A stretch of DNA of 64,000 nt from Lysinibacillus composti (GCF_016908465.1 NZ_JAFBDY010000015.1:1-64000); one strand, 5' to 3'; shown: positions 51,240-61,267, numbered from the stretch's first letter. Notes: generated by a model not told the origin, from the letters alone. Numbers and translations: made by a program.

Positions 51240-53435
51240 ATGGCAAAAAGTTTAGTATTAGCTGAAAAACCATCAGTAGCGCGTGATATTGCGCGGGTGC
51301 TGAATTGTAATAAAAAAGGAAATGGTTATCTTGAGGGCAATCAATATATTGTCACATGGGCACTGGGACATTTAGTAACATTAGCGGACCCAGAAAGCTA
51401 CGATGTAAAATATAAAACATGGAATTTAGAGGACTTACCAATGTTACCAGATCGTTTGAAACTAACGGTTATTAAACAATCTGGAAAACAATTCAATGCG
51501 GTTAAATCCCAATTACTTCGTGGAGATGTTAGTGACATCATCATTGCGACAGATGCCGGACGTGAAGGAGAGTTAGTGGCACGCTGGATTATTGACAAAG
51601 CAAAAGTGAAGAAGCCAATTAAACGTCTTTGGATTTCATCTGTAACCGATAAAGCAATTAAAGACGGCTTTAAAAACTTAAAACCAGGAAAAGCGTATGA
51701 AAATCTCTATCATTCAGCTGTGGCTCGTTCTGAAGCAGATTGGTATATTGGATTAAATGCAACCCGTGCTCTCACAACGAGATTTAATGCTCAGCTTAAT
51801 TGCGGACGTGTACAAACACCAACAGTGGCGATTATTGCAGCACGAGAAGATGAAATTAAAAATTTTAAACCTCGCGATTACTATGGCATTGAAGCACAAA
51901 CAAACCAACAGTTAAAACTAACGTGGATTGATACGAAAACGAACAACACGCGCAGTTTTAATAAAGAGAAAATAGAATCAATTGTAAATCGCCTTGGTAA
52001 ACAGCAAGCAGTTGTGACGGAGATTGATAAAAAGCATAAAAAGTCTTTTGCCCCTGGCTTGTACGATTTAACTGAGCTTCAACGGGATGCCAATAAACTG
52101 TATGGCTATTCTGCAAAAGAAACATTAAACATTATGCAAAAACTTTATGAACAACATAAAGTATTAACGTATCCAAGAACAGACTCACGCTTTATTTCAC
52201 AAGATATTGTTGCTACGATCCCTGAACGATTAAAAGCGTGTGGTGTAGGCGAATATCGAACACTTGCAAATGAAGTGTTAAAAAAGCCAATTAAAGCGAA
52301 CAAAGCATTTGTAGATGATCAAAAAGTAAGCGATCACCATGCAATTATCCCAACAGAGGGCTACGTAAATTACTCTGCTTTTAGTGATAAAGAACGTAAA
52401 ATTTATGATTTAGTCGTTAAGCGCTTTTTAGCTGTTCTTTTCCCACCAGCTGAATATGAGCAATTAACTTTAAAAGCTAAAATTGGGGATGAAACGTTTA
52501 TTGCAAAAGGGAAAACGATCCTTTCAGCAGGCTGGAAAAAGGTATATGAAAATCGTTTTGATGACGAAGATCGAGATGAAGATGTAAAAGAACAACTTTT
52601 ACCACAGATTAATCAAGGTGATACGTTGAATATTTCTTTGATTGCTTTAACTGCAGGTCAAACAAAACCACCAACAAGATTTACTGAGGCAACATTATTA
52701 TCAGCGATGGAGAATCCTACAAAATATTTAGAAGCACAGGATCAAAAGATTGCAGAAACCTTAAAATCAACAGGTGGTCTTGGAACGGTTGCTACACGTG
52801 CAGATATTATTGAGAAATTGTTCAATTCATTTTTAATAGAAAAACGTGGTGGAAAAGAGATTTACATTACATCCAAAGGTAAACAACTTCTAGATTTAGT
52901 ACCTGAGGAGTTAAAATCTCCTGCACTGACTGCAGAGTGGGAAATGAAACTCGAACAAATTGCTAAAGGAAAGTTAAAAAAAGAAGTATTTATCGGGGAT
53001 ATGAAAAACTACACGAAAGAAATCGTGAAAGAAATAAAAGCAAGCGATAAAAAATATAAACATGATAACATTTCAACAAAAAGCTGCCCTGATTGTGGGA
53101 AACCGATGTTAGAGGTAAATGGTAAAAAAGGAAAAATGCTAGTTTGCCAAGACCGTGAATGTGGTCATCGAAAAAATGTTTCTCGTACAACCAATGCGAG
53201 ATGCCCTCAATGCCATAAAAAACTAGAGTTACGAGGAGAAGGAGATGGACAAATATTCACATGTATTTGTGGATATCGTGAGAAATTATCTACTTTCCAA
53301 GAACGTCGTAAAAAAGAGTCCGGTGGTAAAGTGGACAAACGCTCTGTTCAAAAATATTTAAAACAACAAGAAAAAGTAGAAGAGCCAATTAACACAGCAC
53401 TAGCAGATGCACTAAAAGGATTAAAGTTTGACTAA
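51240..53435 (+). CDS. topB: DNA topoisomerase III
   Basis: A 731-residue type IA topoisomerase. The Toprim domain starts KSLVLAEKPSVARDIARVLN and contains TDAGREGELVARWI. The catalytic region has VLTYPRTDSRFISQD (Tyr nucleophile in YPRTDS), and GLGTVATRADIIEKLF lies further on. The C-terminus has two Cys-rich ribbons (CPDCGKPM with CQDREC, CPQCHKK with CICGY). It relaxes and decatenates single-strand-containing DNA. ATG 51240 follows AAGGAAGTTTTACGT. Monocistronic with a terminator. Confidence 0.95.
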   Translation: MAKSLVLAEKPSVARDIARVLNCNKKGNGYLEGNQYIVTWALGHLVTLADPESYDVKYKTWNLEDLPMLPDRLKLTVIKQSGKQFNAVKSQLLRGDVSDIIIATDAGREGELVARWIIDKAKVKKPIKRLWISSVTDKAIKDGFKNLKPGKAYENLYHSAVARSEADWYIGLNATRALTTRFNAQLNCGRVQTPTVAIIAAREDEIKNFKPRDYYGIEAQTNQQLKLTWIDTKTNNTRSFNKEKIESIVNRLGKQQAVVTEIDKKHKKSFAPGLYDLTELQRDANKLYGYSAKETLNIMQKLYEQHKVLTYPRTDSRFISQDIVATIPERLKACGVGEYRTLANEVLKKPIKANKAFVDDQKVSDHHAIIPTEGYVNYSAFSDKERKIYDLVVKRFLAVLFPPAEYEQLTLKAKIGDETFIAKGKTILSAGWKKVYENRFDDEDRDEDVKEQLLPQINQGDTLNISLIALTAGQTKPPTRFTEATLLSAMENPTKYLEAQDQKIAETLKSTGGLGTVATRADIIEKLFNSFLIEKRGGKEIYITSKGKQLLDLVPEELKSPALTAEWEMKLEQIAKGKLKKEVFIGDMKNYTKEIVKEIKASDKKYKHDNISTKSCPDCGKPMLEVNGKKGKMLVCQDRECGHRKNVSRTTNARCPQCHKKLELRGEGDGQIFTCICGYREKLSTFQERRKKESGGKVDKRSVQKYLKQQEKVEEPINTALADALKGLKFD

Positions 53436-53461
53436 ATTTTTTAATTAAATAAAGCAAATCA

Positions 53462-53494
53462 AAGACGACTGAATAAATTTCAGTCGTTTTTTTA
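53462..53494 (+). terminator. Intrinsic terminator of topB
   Basis: ACGACTGAA (53465-53473) pairs with TTCAGTCGT, followed by seven Ts. Confidence 0.9.
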
Positions 53495-53565
53495 TGGATT
53501 AAATTACATTAACTGAAAACATAAAACTATTCTGGAACGATTTTCAATTTAGGTGTAGGAATATA

Positions 53566-53643
53566 TTTACAATTCTTACTTACTGTCAATTATTTCTTAA
53601 TAAATTTACAAAACCTTTACAAAAGTACCGAAGTAAATTTACA
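53566..53643 (+). promoter_or_regulatory. PhoP-type direct repeats upstream of pstS
   Basis: TTTACA occurs at 53605, 53616 and 53638, i.e. with 11- and 22-base phasing, and once more at 53566. This matches the Bacillus PhoP box (TTHACA-N5-TTHACA). A TATTCT sequence follows at about 53653. Phosphate-starvation induction of the pst genes by PhoPR is the natural inference. Confidence 0.75.
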
Positions 53644-53693
53644 AGCCCTTTGTATTCTATAGAAGTCACCAATACAATCTTGGAGGTTTATAT

Positions 53694-54527
53694 ATGACAC
53701 TTATAAAAAAAGCGTTATTGGTACTATCTTTAACATCTTTATTAACAGCATGTAATCAAACTAATGAAAATACTACTGACTCATCAAAAAGTGATAAATA
53801 TACATTAGCTATTTCAGGATCCACATCAGTTGGTCCCTTAGCTGAAAAACTAGCAGCAAAATATGAAGAACAATCTGAGATTAATATAGAAGTTAATCAA
53901 ATTGGTTCTTCTGCTGGAATAACAAATGCAACAAGTGGTGTATCGGAGATTGGGATGTCTTCCCGGGATCTAAAGGAAGAAGAAATAGCAAATGGCTTGG
54001 ATGAGAGTGTCATTGCTTATGATGGGATTGTCGTCGTCACACATCCTAGCAATAAGGTAAAAGACCTTACAATGGAACAAGTGAAACAGATCTTTACTGG
54101 TGAAGTGACAAATTGGAAGGAGCTTGGAGGCGATGATTTGGAAATTGTCGTTGTATCCCGCGAGGATGGCTCTGGTTCCCGTGATGCTTTCCAAGAAATC
54201 GTAGACTATTCTTCTGGTGAACTAGTTAGAAGTGCGATAGTTGCAAGTGGTAACGGAAATATTAAAACGACTGTTGCAACAAATAAGCATGCAGTAGGAT
54301 TTATTTCCTTTGAATACATTGATGACTCTATTTCAACTATGAAAATTAACGGAGTCGAAGCGACAGCGGAAAACGTTCTAAATAAAACTTATAAGTTATC
54401 CCGTCCATTCTTATTTGTTCATAAAGAAGAGAACCTTAGTGAACAAGGACAACAATTTATTGATTATATTTTAAGCGAAGAAGGACAAATGATTGTATCA
54501 GAAGCAGGAGCAATACCTTTAAGATAA
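53694..54527 (+). CDS. pstS: Phosphate-binding lipoprotein PstS
   Basis: A 277-residue solute-binding protein of the high-affinity phosphate ABC importer. The signal MTLIKKALLVLSLTSLLTAC has a lipobox. Phosphate-contact stretches are AISGSTSVGPLAEKLAAKYE, GSSAGITNATSGVSEIGMSS and VVSREDGSGSRDAFQEIV. TTGGAGGTTTATAT precedes the ATG. First gene of pstS-pstC-pstA-pstB, behind PhoP-type repeats. Confidence 0.95.
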   Translation: MTLIKKALLVLSLTSLLTACNQTNENTTDSSKSDKYTLAISGSTSVGPLAEKLAAKYEEQSEINIEVNQIGSSAGITNATSGVSEIGMSSRDLKEEEIANGLDESVIAYDGIVVVTHPSNKVKDLTMEQVKQIFTGEVTNWKELGGDDLEIVVVSREDGSGSRDAFQEIVDYSSGELVRSAIVASGNGNIKTTVATNKHAVGFISFEYIDDSISTMKINGVEATAENVLNKTYKLSRPFLFVHKEENLSEQGQQFIDYILSEEGQMIVSEAGAIPLR

Positions 54528-54592
54528 ACAATCTATGAAACAGATTTTCAATTCTTACATCATATGTTTATGCATTCTAGGAGGAATGAATC

Positions 54593-55486
54593 ATGGTCAC
54601 CCCACCTATTGAAAAAGCAAATAAGAAGAAGTATATGCTAGAAAAATTATCAGGAAGAGTTTTTCTACTTTGTGCGCTTATATCGGTAATAAGCTTAGTT
54701 TTAATTATAGGCTTTGTATTTTATAGAGGGTTCCATCCATTTGTAGCGGAAGGTTACAGCTTTATAGACTTTCTTTTAGGAGTGGATTGGGTACCGAGTG
54801 AAGACAAATTCGGCATTTTACCGATGATTATAGCATCTATATATGCTACTGTAGGTGCCTTAATTATTGGGGTTCCAATCGGACTGTTTACAGCTATTTT
54901 CTTAGCTGAAATAGCACCGAAACAATTAGCGAGAATTATTTCTCCTGCAGTACAGTTACTGGCAGGGATTCCATCAGTATTATATGGTGTTTTCGGTCTT
55001 GCGGTCATCGTGCCATTTTTACAAAATAATTTGGGATTAGCGAAAGGACAAAGTTTAATTGCTGTTATTCTTGTCCTAGCCATTATGATGTTACCTACAG
55101 TTGTGACAGTTTCAGAAACAGCGATTAGAGCAGTACCTAAAACTTATCGTGAAGGCTCGTTAGCATTAGGTGTTTCTCAAATTGGGACAATCTTTAAAGT
55201 AGTGGTACCGGCAGCTAAATCAGGAATTATGACTGCAATTGTTTTAGGAATGGGTAGAGCAATTGGGGAAACGATGGCTGTTATTTTAGTAGCAGGAAAC
55301 AGTCTTATTATTCCAACGAGTTTAACAGATAGTATACGCCCGTTAACAACGAACATTGCACTAGAAATGGGATATGCTGCAGGAACACATCAAGGTATGT
55401 TATTTGCTACGGGGATTGTATTATTCTCGTTTATCTTAATCTTAAATTTCGTATTAGCAAAGATCAGCTCGAAAGGTGGTAACTAA
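54593..55486 (+). CDS. pstC: Phosphate ABC transporter permease PstC
   Basis: A 297-residue inner-membrane permease with six hydrophobic segments. Family motifs are DWVPSEDKFGILPMIIASIY, LAGIPSVLYGVFGLAVIVPF and the coupling loop VPKTYREGSLALGVSQIGTI. AGGAGGAATGAATC precedes the ATG. It ends one base before the TTG start of pstA. Confidence 0.95.
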   Translation: MVTPPIEKANKKKYMLEKLSGRVFLLCALISVISLVLIIGFVFYRGFHPFVAEGYSFIDFLLGVDWVPSEDKFGILPMIIASIYATVGALIIGVPIGLFTAIFLAEIAPKQLARIISPAVQLLAGIPSVLYGVFGLAVIVPFLQNNLGLAKGQSLIAVILVLAIMMLPTVVTVSETAIRAVPKTYREGSLALGVSQIGTIFKVVVPAAKSGIMTAIVLGMGRAIGETMAVILVAGNSLIIPTSLTDSIRPLTTNIALEMGYAAGTHQGMLFATGIVLFSFILILNFVLAKISSKGGN

Positions 55487-55487
55487 A

Positions 55488-56312
55488 TTGAGAGAGTTTA
55501 AAGATAACATGTTACGTGGACTTCTTTGGTTTTCGGCTTTCTTAACAGTTGCCGTCCTCGTTACGATCGTTGGATATATATTCTATAAAGGAATTGGGTT
55601 AATTAGCTTTGATTTTATCTTTGGTGATTATTCTCCAACAGGTGGTGGTGGGATATGGCCAATGATTGTTACAACAATCTATACAATTGTCATCTCATTA
55701 GTCATTGCTACACCAATCGGTATTTTGGCCGCAGTATATTTACAAGAGTATGCGAAACAAGGTCGATTAGTTAGAATCATTCGTTTTGCGACAGAAAGTT
55801 TAACGGGGATTCCATCGATTATCTATGGTTTATTCGGAGCAGTATTCTTTGTAACGACTTTAAAATTAGGTATGTCTATTATTGCTGCTTCATTGACATT
55901 AACAATTATCGTTCTTCCTGTAATTATCCGAACAACGGAAGAATCGTTAAAAACAGTTCCTCGCTCATATCGTGAGGGCTCTTTAGCTCTTGGAAATACT
56001 AAGCTTCAAACTTTATATAAAGTAATTCTACCAAGTGCTATGCCTGGTATTTTATCCGGTATCATTCTCTCCATTGGACGTATCGTAGGAGAATCAGCTG
56101 CAATCTTTTTAACAGCTGGAACAGTAGCGGCGTTACCAGAAAGTATTTTCTCTTCTGCAAGAACATTAACAGTTCATTCTTATTTAGTTACACAGGAATC
56201 TGGTGATATTGAACTTGCTGCTGCAATTGGAATTGTCTTAATTGTGATCATTCTGATATTGAATTTGACGGCAACATATATTTCGAAAAAGTTAAATAAA
56301 GCAGACTACTAG
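55488..56312 (+). CDS. pstA: Phosphate ABC transporter permease PstA
   Basis: A 274-residue permease with six hydrophobic segments and motifs GGGIWPMIVTTIYTIVISLV, LTGIPSIIYGLFGAVFFVT and VPRSYREGSLALGNTKLQTL. The start is read as TTG at 55488, eight bases after AAAGGTGG, just past the pstC stop. The open frame begins earlier with a GTG inside pstC, which would overlap that ribosome site. It pairs with PstC in the membrane. Confidence 0.93.
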   Translation: MREFKDNMLRGLLWFSAFLTVAVLVTIVGYIFYKGIGLISFDFIFGDYSPTGGGGIWPMIVTTIYTIVISLVIATPIGILAAVYLQEYAKQGRLVRIIRFATESLTGIPSIIYGLFGAVFFVTTLKLGMSIIAASLTLTIIVLPVIIRTTEESLKTVPRSYREGSLALGNTKLQTLYKVILPSAMPGILSGIILSIGRIVGESAAIFLTAGTVAALPESIFSSARTLTVHSYLVTQESGDIELAAAIGIVLIVIILILNLTATYISKKLNKADY

Positions 56313-56327
56313 AAGAGGAGTATGATT

Positions 56328-57173
56328 ATGACTACAACAATGATGGAACGTAATAATACAGCGAATGAACAACTTAAAACAATGAAGATGGAGCGACTAC
56401 AGATGATGGAGCAATTAACAGAAACACCAAAAATAAAGGTGAAAGATTTAGACTTGTTTTATGGTGATAATCAGGCACTATATTCTGTATCAATGGATAT
56501 CCAAGAAAAAGAGGTTACGGCTTTAATTGGTCCATCAGGCTGCGGTAAATCTACCTTTTTACGAACACTAAACCGTATGAATGATTTAATTGATGGTGTA
56601 AATATTAACGGTGAAATTATTATTGAAAACGAAAATATCTATCAAACTAATGATGTTATTAAATTAAGAACTAAAGTAGGGATGGTATTCCAAAAACCAA
56701 ACCTATTCCCAATGAGTATTTATGATAATGTAGCGTATGGTCCTCGAGGGCAGGGAATTAAAAACAAAAAAGAACTAGATAAAATCGTCGAAGAGAGTTT
56801 GCGTGGAGCAGCCATATGGGATGAAGTAAAAGACCGCTTAAAAACTTCAGCACTTGGCTTATCTGGTGGTCAACAACAACGTGTTTGTATCGCACGTGCC
56901 ATTGCTATGAAGCCTGAAATTATTCTAATGGATGAGCCGACTTCAGCATTAGACCCAATATCAACCTTAAAAGTTGAAGAATTAATTTCAGACATGAAAA
57001 AAGATTATACGATTGTTATCGTTACTCATAATATGCAACAAGCTGCACGTATTTCAGACAAAACAGCTTTCTTCTTAAATGGGGAAATTGTTGAATATGA
57101 TGAAACAGATAAAATCTTTTCAGTACCAAACGATCAAAGAACAGAGGATTATATCACTGGTAGATTCGGATAA
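56328..57173 (+). CDS. pstB: Phosphate ABC transporter ATP-binding protein PstB
   Basis: About 281 residues with Walker [21 protein letters not shown], the PstB-specific [20 protein letters not shown], the signature [18 protein letters not shown] and Walker [13 protein letters not shown]. About 30 residues precede the usual PstB start and are Met/Gln-rich, an unusual N-terminal extension. ATG 56328 is preferred over 56322 because GAGGAG is too close to the latter. No phoU gene follows. Confidence 0.93.
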   Translation: MTTTMMERNNTANEQLKTMKMERLQMMEQLTETPKIKVKDLDLFYGDNQALYSVSMDIQEKEVTALIGPSGCGKSTFLRTLNRMNDLIDGVNINGEIIIENENIYQTNDVIKLRTKVGMVFQKPNLFPMSIYDNVAYGPRGQGIKNKKELDKIVEESLRGAAIWDEVKDRLKTSALGLSGGQQQRVCIARAIAMKPEIILMDEPTSALDPISTLKVEELISDMKKDYTIVIVTHNMQQAARISDKTAFFLNGEIVEYDETDKIFSVPNDQRTEDYITGRFG

Positions 57174-57278
57174 TAGTAACTGAATAAGTTTAATCAGGGT
57201 GGTACGTCACCTAATCATAAAAAGAACGTAAATGTGAGTGTGAGCACTTTTAAATCGCAATTGAATTGAAAATGATGA

Positions 57279-57313
57279 AAAGGCGCCTCAGGTTTAAATG
57301 AGCGCCTTTTTTT
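57279..57313 (+). terminator. Intrinsic terminator of the pst operon
   Basis: AAAGGCGC pairs with GCGCCTTT (57279-57286 and 57302-57309), with a partial CTCA/TGAG extension, followed by Ts. Confidence 0.85.
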
Positions 57314-57598
57314 CGTGGTAATAGAAAGATAGATTCAACCGAATACTTCTCAAAAACTCATAAAGAGTCAATCAAAGTTCATGACAAATACTAACTGCGA
57401 TTTATGAAAATTGGAAAAATTAAGGGTCAGATTTCTGGCACAAAATTATTATAAGATTTTTATATTGTGGTAAAGTAAAGTTAATGTAATTTTTGTAAAT
57501 TTAATATAAATTTTATTTCCGTTATGTAAATTTCATTTACATTCTTTGGCGAATTATAAATAATAGTGTCGACAACTTGCGAGAGTGAAGGTGTAAAA

Positions 57599-59239
57599 AT
57601 GGATTGGCAATCGATGATATTTCAGTTTCTAGGGGGATTAGGTCTATTTTTATTTGCCATTAAGTATATGGGAGACGGCTTGCAAAAAGCTGCTGGAGAT
57701 CGTCTTCGAGATATTCTTGATAAATTTACTACAAACCCTTTGATGGGTGTATTAGTAGGGATTGTTGTCACAGTATTAATACAATCTAGTTCTGGGACAA
57801 CTGTTATTACAATCGGGTTAGTGAGTGCAGGTTTCATGACACTGCGTCAGGCAATTGGTGTCATAATGGGAGCAAATATTGGTACGACGGTTACAGCCTT
57901 TATCATTGGATTTGATGTTGGTATTTACTCTTATCCCATTTTGGCTTTAGGTGCGGTACTGTTATTTTTCTTTAAGAAAAGCTCAATTCAAACTATTGGA
58001 CAAATTTTATTTGGGCTTGCAGGTTTGTTCTTAGGTTTAGAAATGATGGGTAATGGCATGAAACCTTTACATAACTCGGAATCCTTTATTGACTTAACTG
58101 TAAGACTTAGTGAACACCCTATATTAGGTGTAATGATAGGAACCGTAATGACAGTAATTGTTCAATCATCTTCTGCAACAGTAGGAATCTTACAGGGCTT
58201 ATATGCTGAGAGCTTAATTTCATTACATGGGGCAGTACCTATATTATTTGGAGAAAATATTGGTACAACAATCACTGCTTTATTAGCAAGTATAGGGGCA
58301 TCTGTGGTAGCTCGACGTGCTGCAGCATCACACGTGTTATTTAATGTAGTCGGAACAATAATCTTTATGATTTTACTACCACTATTCACAAATTATGTGG
58401 TATGGATCGCAAGTGTATTAAATCTTGAACCAAAAATGCAACTAGCTTTTGCCCATGGAACATTTAACGTAATCAATACTATCATTCAATTGCCGTTTAT
58501 TGGGTTAATCGCATACGTAGTCACAAAAATTGTGCCTGGAGAAGATGCAACGATTGGATATGCTTCAAAACATTTAGATAAAACATTAATTGATCAATCT
58601 GCATCAATTGCTCTTGGACAAGCAAAACAAGAGGTAGTACGTATGGGTGAGTTTGCAGTAAGTGGTCTTCAAGAATCGTTGGACTTCTTATTAACAGGTG
58701 AAAGAAAACATGTTGACATAACAATTCAACTTGAAGAAGTAATTAACAATCTAGATCGTGAAATAACAGAGTATTTAGTTGAATTATCGCAAGGTTCTCT
58801 TTCTGAGATAGATTCAAAAGTACATTATTCACTCTTGCAAAACATTCGCGATATTGAGCGTATTGGTGACCATTTTGAAAATTTAGTAGAGCTAATACAG
58901 TCAAGAGAAGTAAACAGGGTAAAATTTAGTGAAGTAGCAACTCAAGAATTAAACGAAATGTATGAGTTAGTTTTAGATACGGTTAGTTTAGCTGTTCTTG
59001 CATTAGATAGACAAAGTAAAGACTTCGCGAGAGAAATCATCAATAACGAATATCGAATCGATGAATTAGAACGTGTACTAAGAAAGCGACATATTTATCG
59101 AGTCAATAACGGCGAATGCTCAGGATCAGCAGGCATTTTTTATGTTGATATTATTTCCAACTTAGAGCGTATTGGAGATCATGCGGTTAACATTGCTGAA
59201 AGTATATTAGAAGTAAATTCAAATGAATCATTTCAATAA
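57599..59239 (+). CDS. Na+/phosphate cotransporter with PhoU-like C-terminal domain (NptA/YqeW type)
   Basis: About 546 residues. The membrane part holds two inverted repeats, each with the hallmark QSSS: TVLIQSSSGTTVITIGLVSA and TVIVQSSSATVGILQGLY, plus GANIGTTVTA and GENIGTTITA. The C-terminal cytosolic part (about 350-546) is a PhoU-like helical domain with NIRDIERIGDHFENLVELI and ISNLERIGDHAVNIAESI. It takes up Pi with Na+. ATG 57599 follows GAAGGTG. The 57174-57598 gap has TTTACA and TGTAAA half-sites that may be PhoP-related. Confidence 0.88.
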   Translation: MDWQSMIFQFLGGLGLFLFAIKYMGDGLQKAAGDRLRDILDKFTTNPLMGVLVGIVVTVLIQSSSGTTVITIGLVSAGFMTLRQAIGVIMGANIGTTVTAFIIGFDVGIYSYPILALGAVLLFFFKKSSIQTIGQILFGLAGLFLGLEMMGNGMKPLHNSESFIDLTVRLSEHPILGVMIGTVMTVIVQSSSATVGILQGLYAESLISLHGAVPILFGENIGTTITALLASIGASVVARRAAASHVLFNVVGTIIFMILLPLFTNYVVWIASVLNLEPKMQLAFAHGTFNVINTIIQLPFIGLIAYVVTKIVPGEDATIGYASKHLDKTLIDQSASIALGQAKQEVVRMGEFAVSGLQESLDFLLTGERKHVDITIQLEEVINNLDREITEYLVELSQGSLSEIDSKVHYSLLQNIRDIERIGDHFENLVELIQSREVNRVKFSEVATQELNEMYELVLDTVSLAVLALDRQSKDFAREIINNEYRIDELERVLRKRHIYRVNNGECSGSAGIFYVDIISNLERIGDHAVNIAESILEVNSNESFQ

Positions 59240-59244
59240 AAGAT

Positions 59245-59277
59245 AGTCATGCAAAATCACTTTGCATGGCTTTTTTT
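59245..59277 (+). terminator. Intrinsic terminator of the Na/Pi cotransporter gene
   Basis: AGTCATGCAAA pairs with TTTGCATGGCT (59245-59272), followed by Ts. Confidence 0.85.
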
Positions 59278-59361
59278 ATGTACAAAAATCTAATAGATTG
59301 AAAAATCGCAATATTATAATTACTATATATTGTAAATGTGTTGAATGAATGGGGGTTCCAT

Positions 59362-59838
59362 ATGCAAATAACTCGTTCCATGAATCGGCTTGATTTTGGT
59401 GAGCGTAAACGAATACGTAAAGAAACAGAAGAGGCTTACAACAAAACAAAGCAGTATTCTCTAGCCAATAAAAGCGAAATCTTGAATGCCTTACTAACCT
59501 TTATTACTGAAGGAACAGATGGAGGAATTAAGCAAGTAATTGAATCGAAAAAAGACTTAAATCACCCAACTTTGGCTACCCTCACCCAAATTCAAGAAAC
59601 TAAATTACAAACTGCAAGTGATGAATTTCTAGGTGATGATGGTCTATTCGAATTTAATCGGTTTGAAATGGATGGACAAGAATCGAGACGATTTAATTTA
59701 GAAGCTAACCATTCCTCAATTTTTGCACAAACTGATCTTCATATTTATAATGAAGCCATTTCAAAGTATTCTTTTCAAATGGAACTAGCAAACTACGTGC
59801 TCGAAATGAATGGGTCACGATATAACTATAGTATATAA
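59362..59838 (+). CDS. Hypothetical protein
   Basis: A 158-residue soluble protein that I do not recognise. It begins MQITRSMNRLDFGERKRIRK, continues with a basic helix-rich stretch (ETEEAYNKTKQYSLANKSEI) and ends EMNGSRYNYSI. It is hydrophilic, mixed charge, with no Cys or membrane segment. GGGGGTTCCAT precedes ATG 59362. It lies alone between the Na/Pi cotransporter terminator and the ybaK gene. Short spacing on the plus strand would allow read-through to ybaK. Confidence 0.6.
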   Translation: MQITRSMNRLDFGERKRIRKETEEAYNKTKQYSLANKSEILNALLTFITEGTDGGIKQVIESKKDLNHPTLATLTQIQETKLQTASDEFLGDDGLFEFNRFEMDGQESRRFNLEANHSSIFAQTDLHIYNEAISKYSFQMELANYVLEMNGSRYNYSI

Positions 59839-59985
59839 CTTTAGTTTTTAACTTAACGGGGTGACAATGACAACTAATGCTAAGGCACAATTAATCCTCT
59901 TTTTATAAAAAGTCCTAGCGATTTGATAAAAATCTGCTATTATAAGAAATGAAATCGACATGAAATGGAATTTACTGGGGTTGTG

Positions 59986-60477
59986 ATGATAGTGGCAAAA
60001 CATAAAATACCTAAAACAAATGCTGTTCGTTTATTAGATCAACAAAAAATTGCATACAGCTTAATGGAATATGATACAACTGATCAACAAATAGATGGAG
60101 TGTCAGTTGCGAATAAAGTCGGACTCCCGGCTTCTAATGTTTTTAAAACGCTTGTGACGACTGCGGGAACGGGTAAGTATTTTGTTTTTGTCATCCCAGT
60201 TGGAGCAGAGATGAATTTAAAAGCAGGTGCGAAAGTAGCAGGAGAAAAGAAAATTGAAATGCTCCATGTAAAGGATTTACTAAGTACGACTGGATATATA
60301 CGAGGCGGTTGTTCGCCAGTCGGCATGAAAAAGTTATTTCCAACATTTATTGATGAATCAGCCTCTGCACTTGATTACATCGTCGTAAGTGCAGGGAAAA
60401 TCGGTATGCAAATTAAACTTAATCCGAATGATTTAAACCGCGTAACGAACGGTAAATTCGCACAACTAACAGTTTAG
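59986..60477 (+). CDS. ybaK: Cys-tRNA(Pro)/Cys-tRNA(Cys) deacylase YbaK
   Basis: About 163 residues of the YbaK/EbsC editing family, which hydrolyses mischarged aminoacyl-tRNA, chiefly Cys-tRNA(Pro). Typical are KTNAVRLLDQQKIAYSLMEY, VGLPASNVFKTLVT (catalytic-region Lys), DLLSTTGYIRGGCSPVGMKK and SAGKIGMQIKLNPNDL. The start is one of ATG 59986 or GTG 59992, with GGGG upstream; a longer reading from 59965 lacks a ribosome site. Confidence 0.88.
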   Translation: MIVAKHKIPKTNAVRLLDQQKIAYSLMEYDTTDQQIDGVSVANKVGLPASNVFKTLVTTAGTGKYFVFVIPVGAEMNLKAGAKVAGEKKIEMLHVKDLLSTTGYIRGGCSPVGMKKLFPTFIDESASALDYIVVSAGKIGMQIKLNPNDLNRVTNGKFAQLTV

Positions 60478-60582
60478 TTTCATAGATGAAGACTAACACT
60501 TAGTCAAATCACGGACGAAATGTCTATTAATGAATTAGTAAGGGGATCCATTCCTTTTAACATTTTGAAAGAAGGCTTTGTA

Positions 60583-61248
60583 ATGAGAAAAGAATTAAAA
60601 TGGCGTTGGCTGTTTTTCGTCGTAGGAATTGCAGTCATGTCATTTGGGGTAGCGATGACGATTAAAGGGAAGGTTGTAGGAACTGCACCTTGGGATGTAC
60701 TGCATATTGGATTATTTCAAAGACTGGGTTTATCAGTTGGTTCTTGGGGAATTATTCTAGGATTGTGTATTATCCTATCGACATCTTTAATTTTAAAAGA
60801 ATGGCCAAAGATTACAACATGGATTAATATGTTGCTTTGTGGTTTGTTCATTGACCTATTTAATTGGCTGCTACCAACTACCGATGTACTGATGTATGAA
60901 ATAGCTTACTTTATATTCGGTGTAATTATTTTAGGTGTCGGTTGTGCTTTATATATTTCACCTAATTTAGGTGCTGGACCTCGTGACACTATTATGATCC
61001 TCATTGTTGAAAAGCTTGGGGGTTCGATTCGAATGGCCCGCTTAACGATGGAGTCTGTAGCAGCAATAATAGGATGGTTGCTAGGTGGTCCAGTAGGTAT
61101 AGGAACAATTATCATTGCCCTATGTTCAGGATATATAATTCAAGCTGCACTACCATATTTCCAAAGATTATTGGAAAAGAAAATTGCTGGACCGGAATAC
61201 GATAAAATATCTTCAAAACATACAAAACCACTAGCTAAAGAGGCATAA
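60583..61248 (+). CDS. YczE/YitT-like membrane protein
   Basis: A 221-residue membrane protein with about five hydrophobic segments, of the YczE/YyaS/YitT group of unknown function. Landmarks are MTIKGKVVGTAPWDVLHIGL, ALYISPNLGAGPRDTIMI and LLGGPVGIGTIIIALCSGYI. GAAGG lies before ATG 60583; the open frame upstream from 60520 has no ribosome site. It stands alone and ends in a terminator that overlaps its last codons. Confidence 0.8.
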   Translation: MRKELKWRWLFFVVGIAVMSFGVAMTIKGKVVGTAPWDVLHIGLFQRLGLSVGSWGIILGLCIILSTSLILKEWPKITTWINMLLCGLFIDLFNWLLPTTDVLMYEIAYFIFGVIILGVGCALYISPNLGAGPRDTIMILIVEKLGGSIRMARLTMESVAAIIGWLLGGPVGIGTIIIALCSGYIIQAALPYFQRLLEKKIAGPEYDKISSKHTKPLAKEA

Positions 61249-61267
61249 CACTCTTTAGCTTTTTTTA
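61233..61267 (+). terminator. Intrinsic terminator of the YczE-like gene
   Basis: AGCTAAAGAG (61233-61242) pairs with CTCTTTAGCT (61251-61260), followed by seven Ts. Confidence 0.9.

Noticed and set aside
57494-57541. TGTAAA/TTTACA half-sites before the Na/Pi cotransporter considered as a PhoP box
   Set aside because: They lie on both strands without the 11-base phasing seen before pstS; kept only as a remark in the gene entry.
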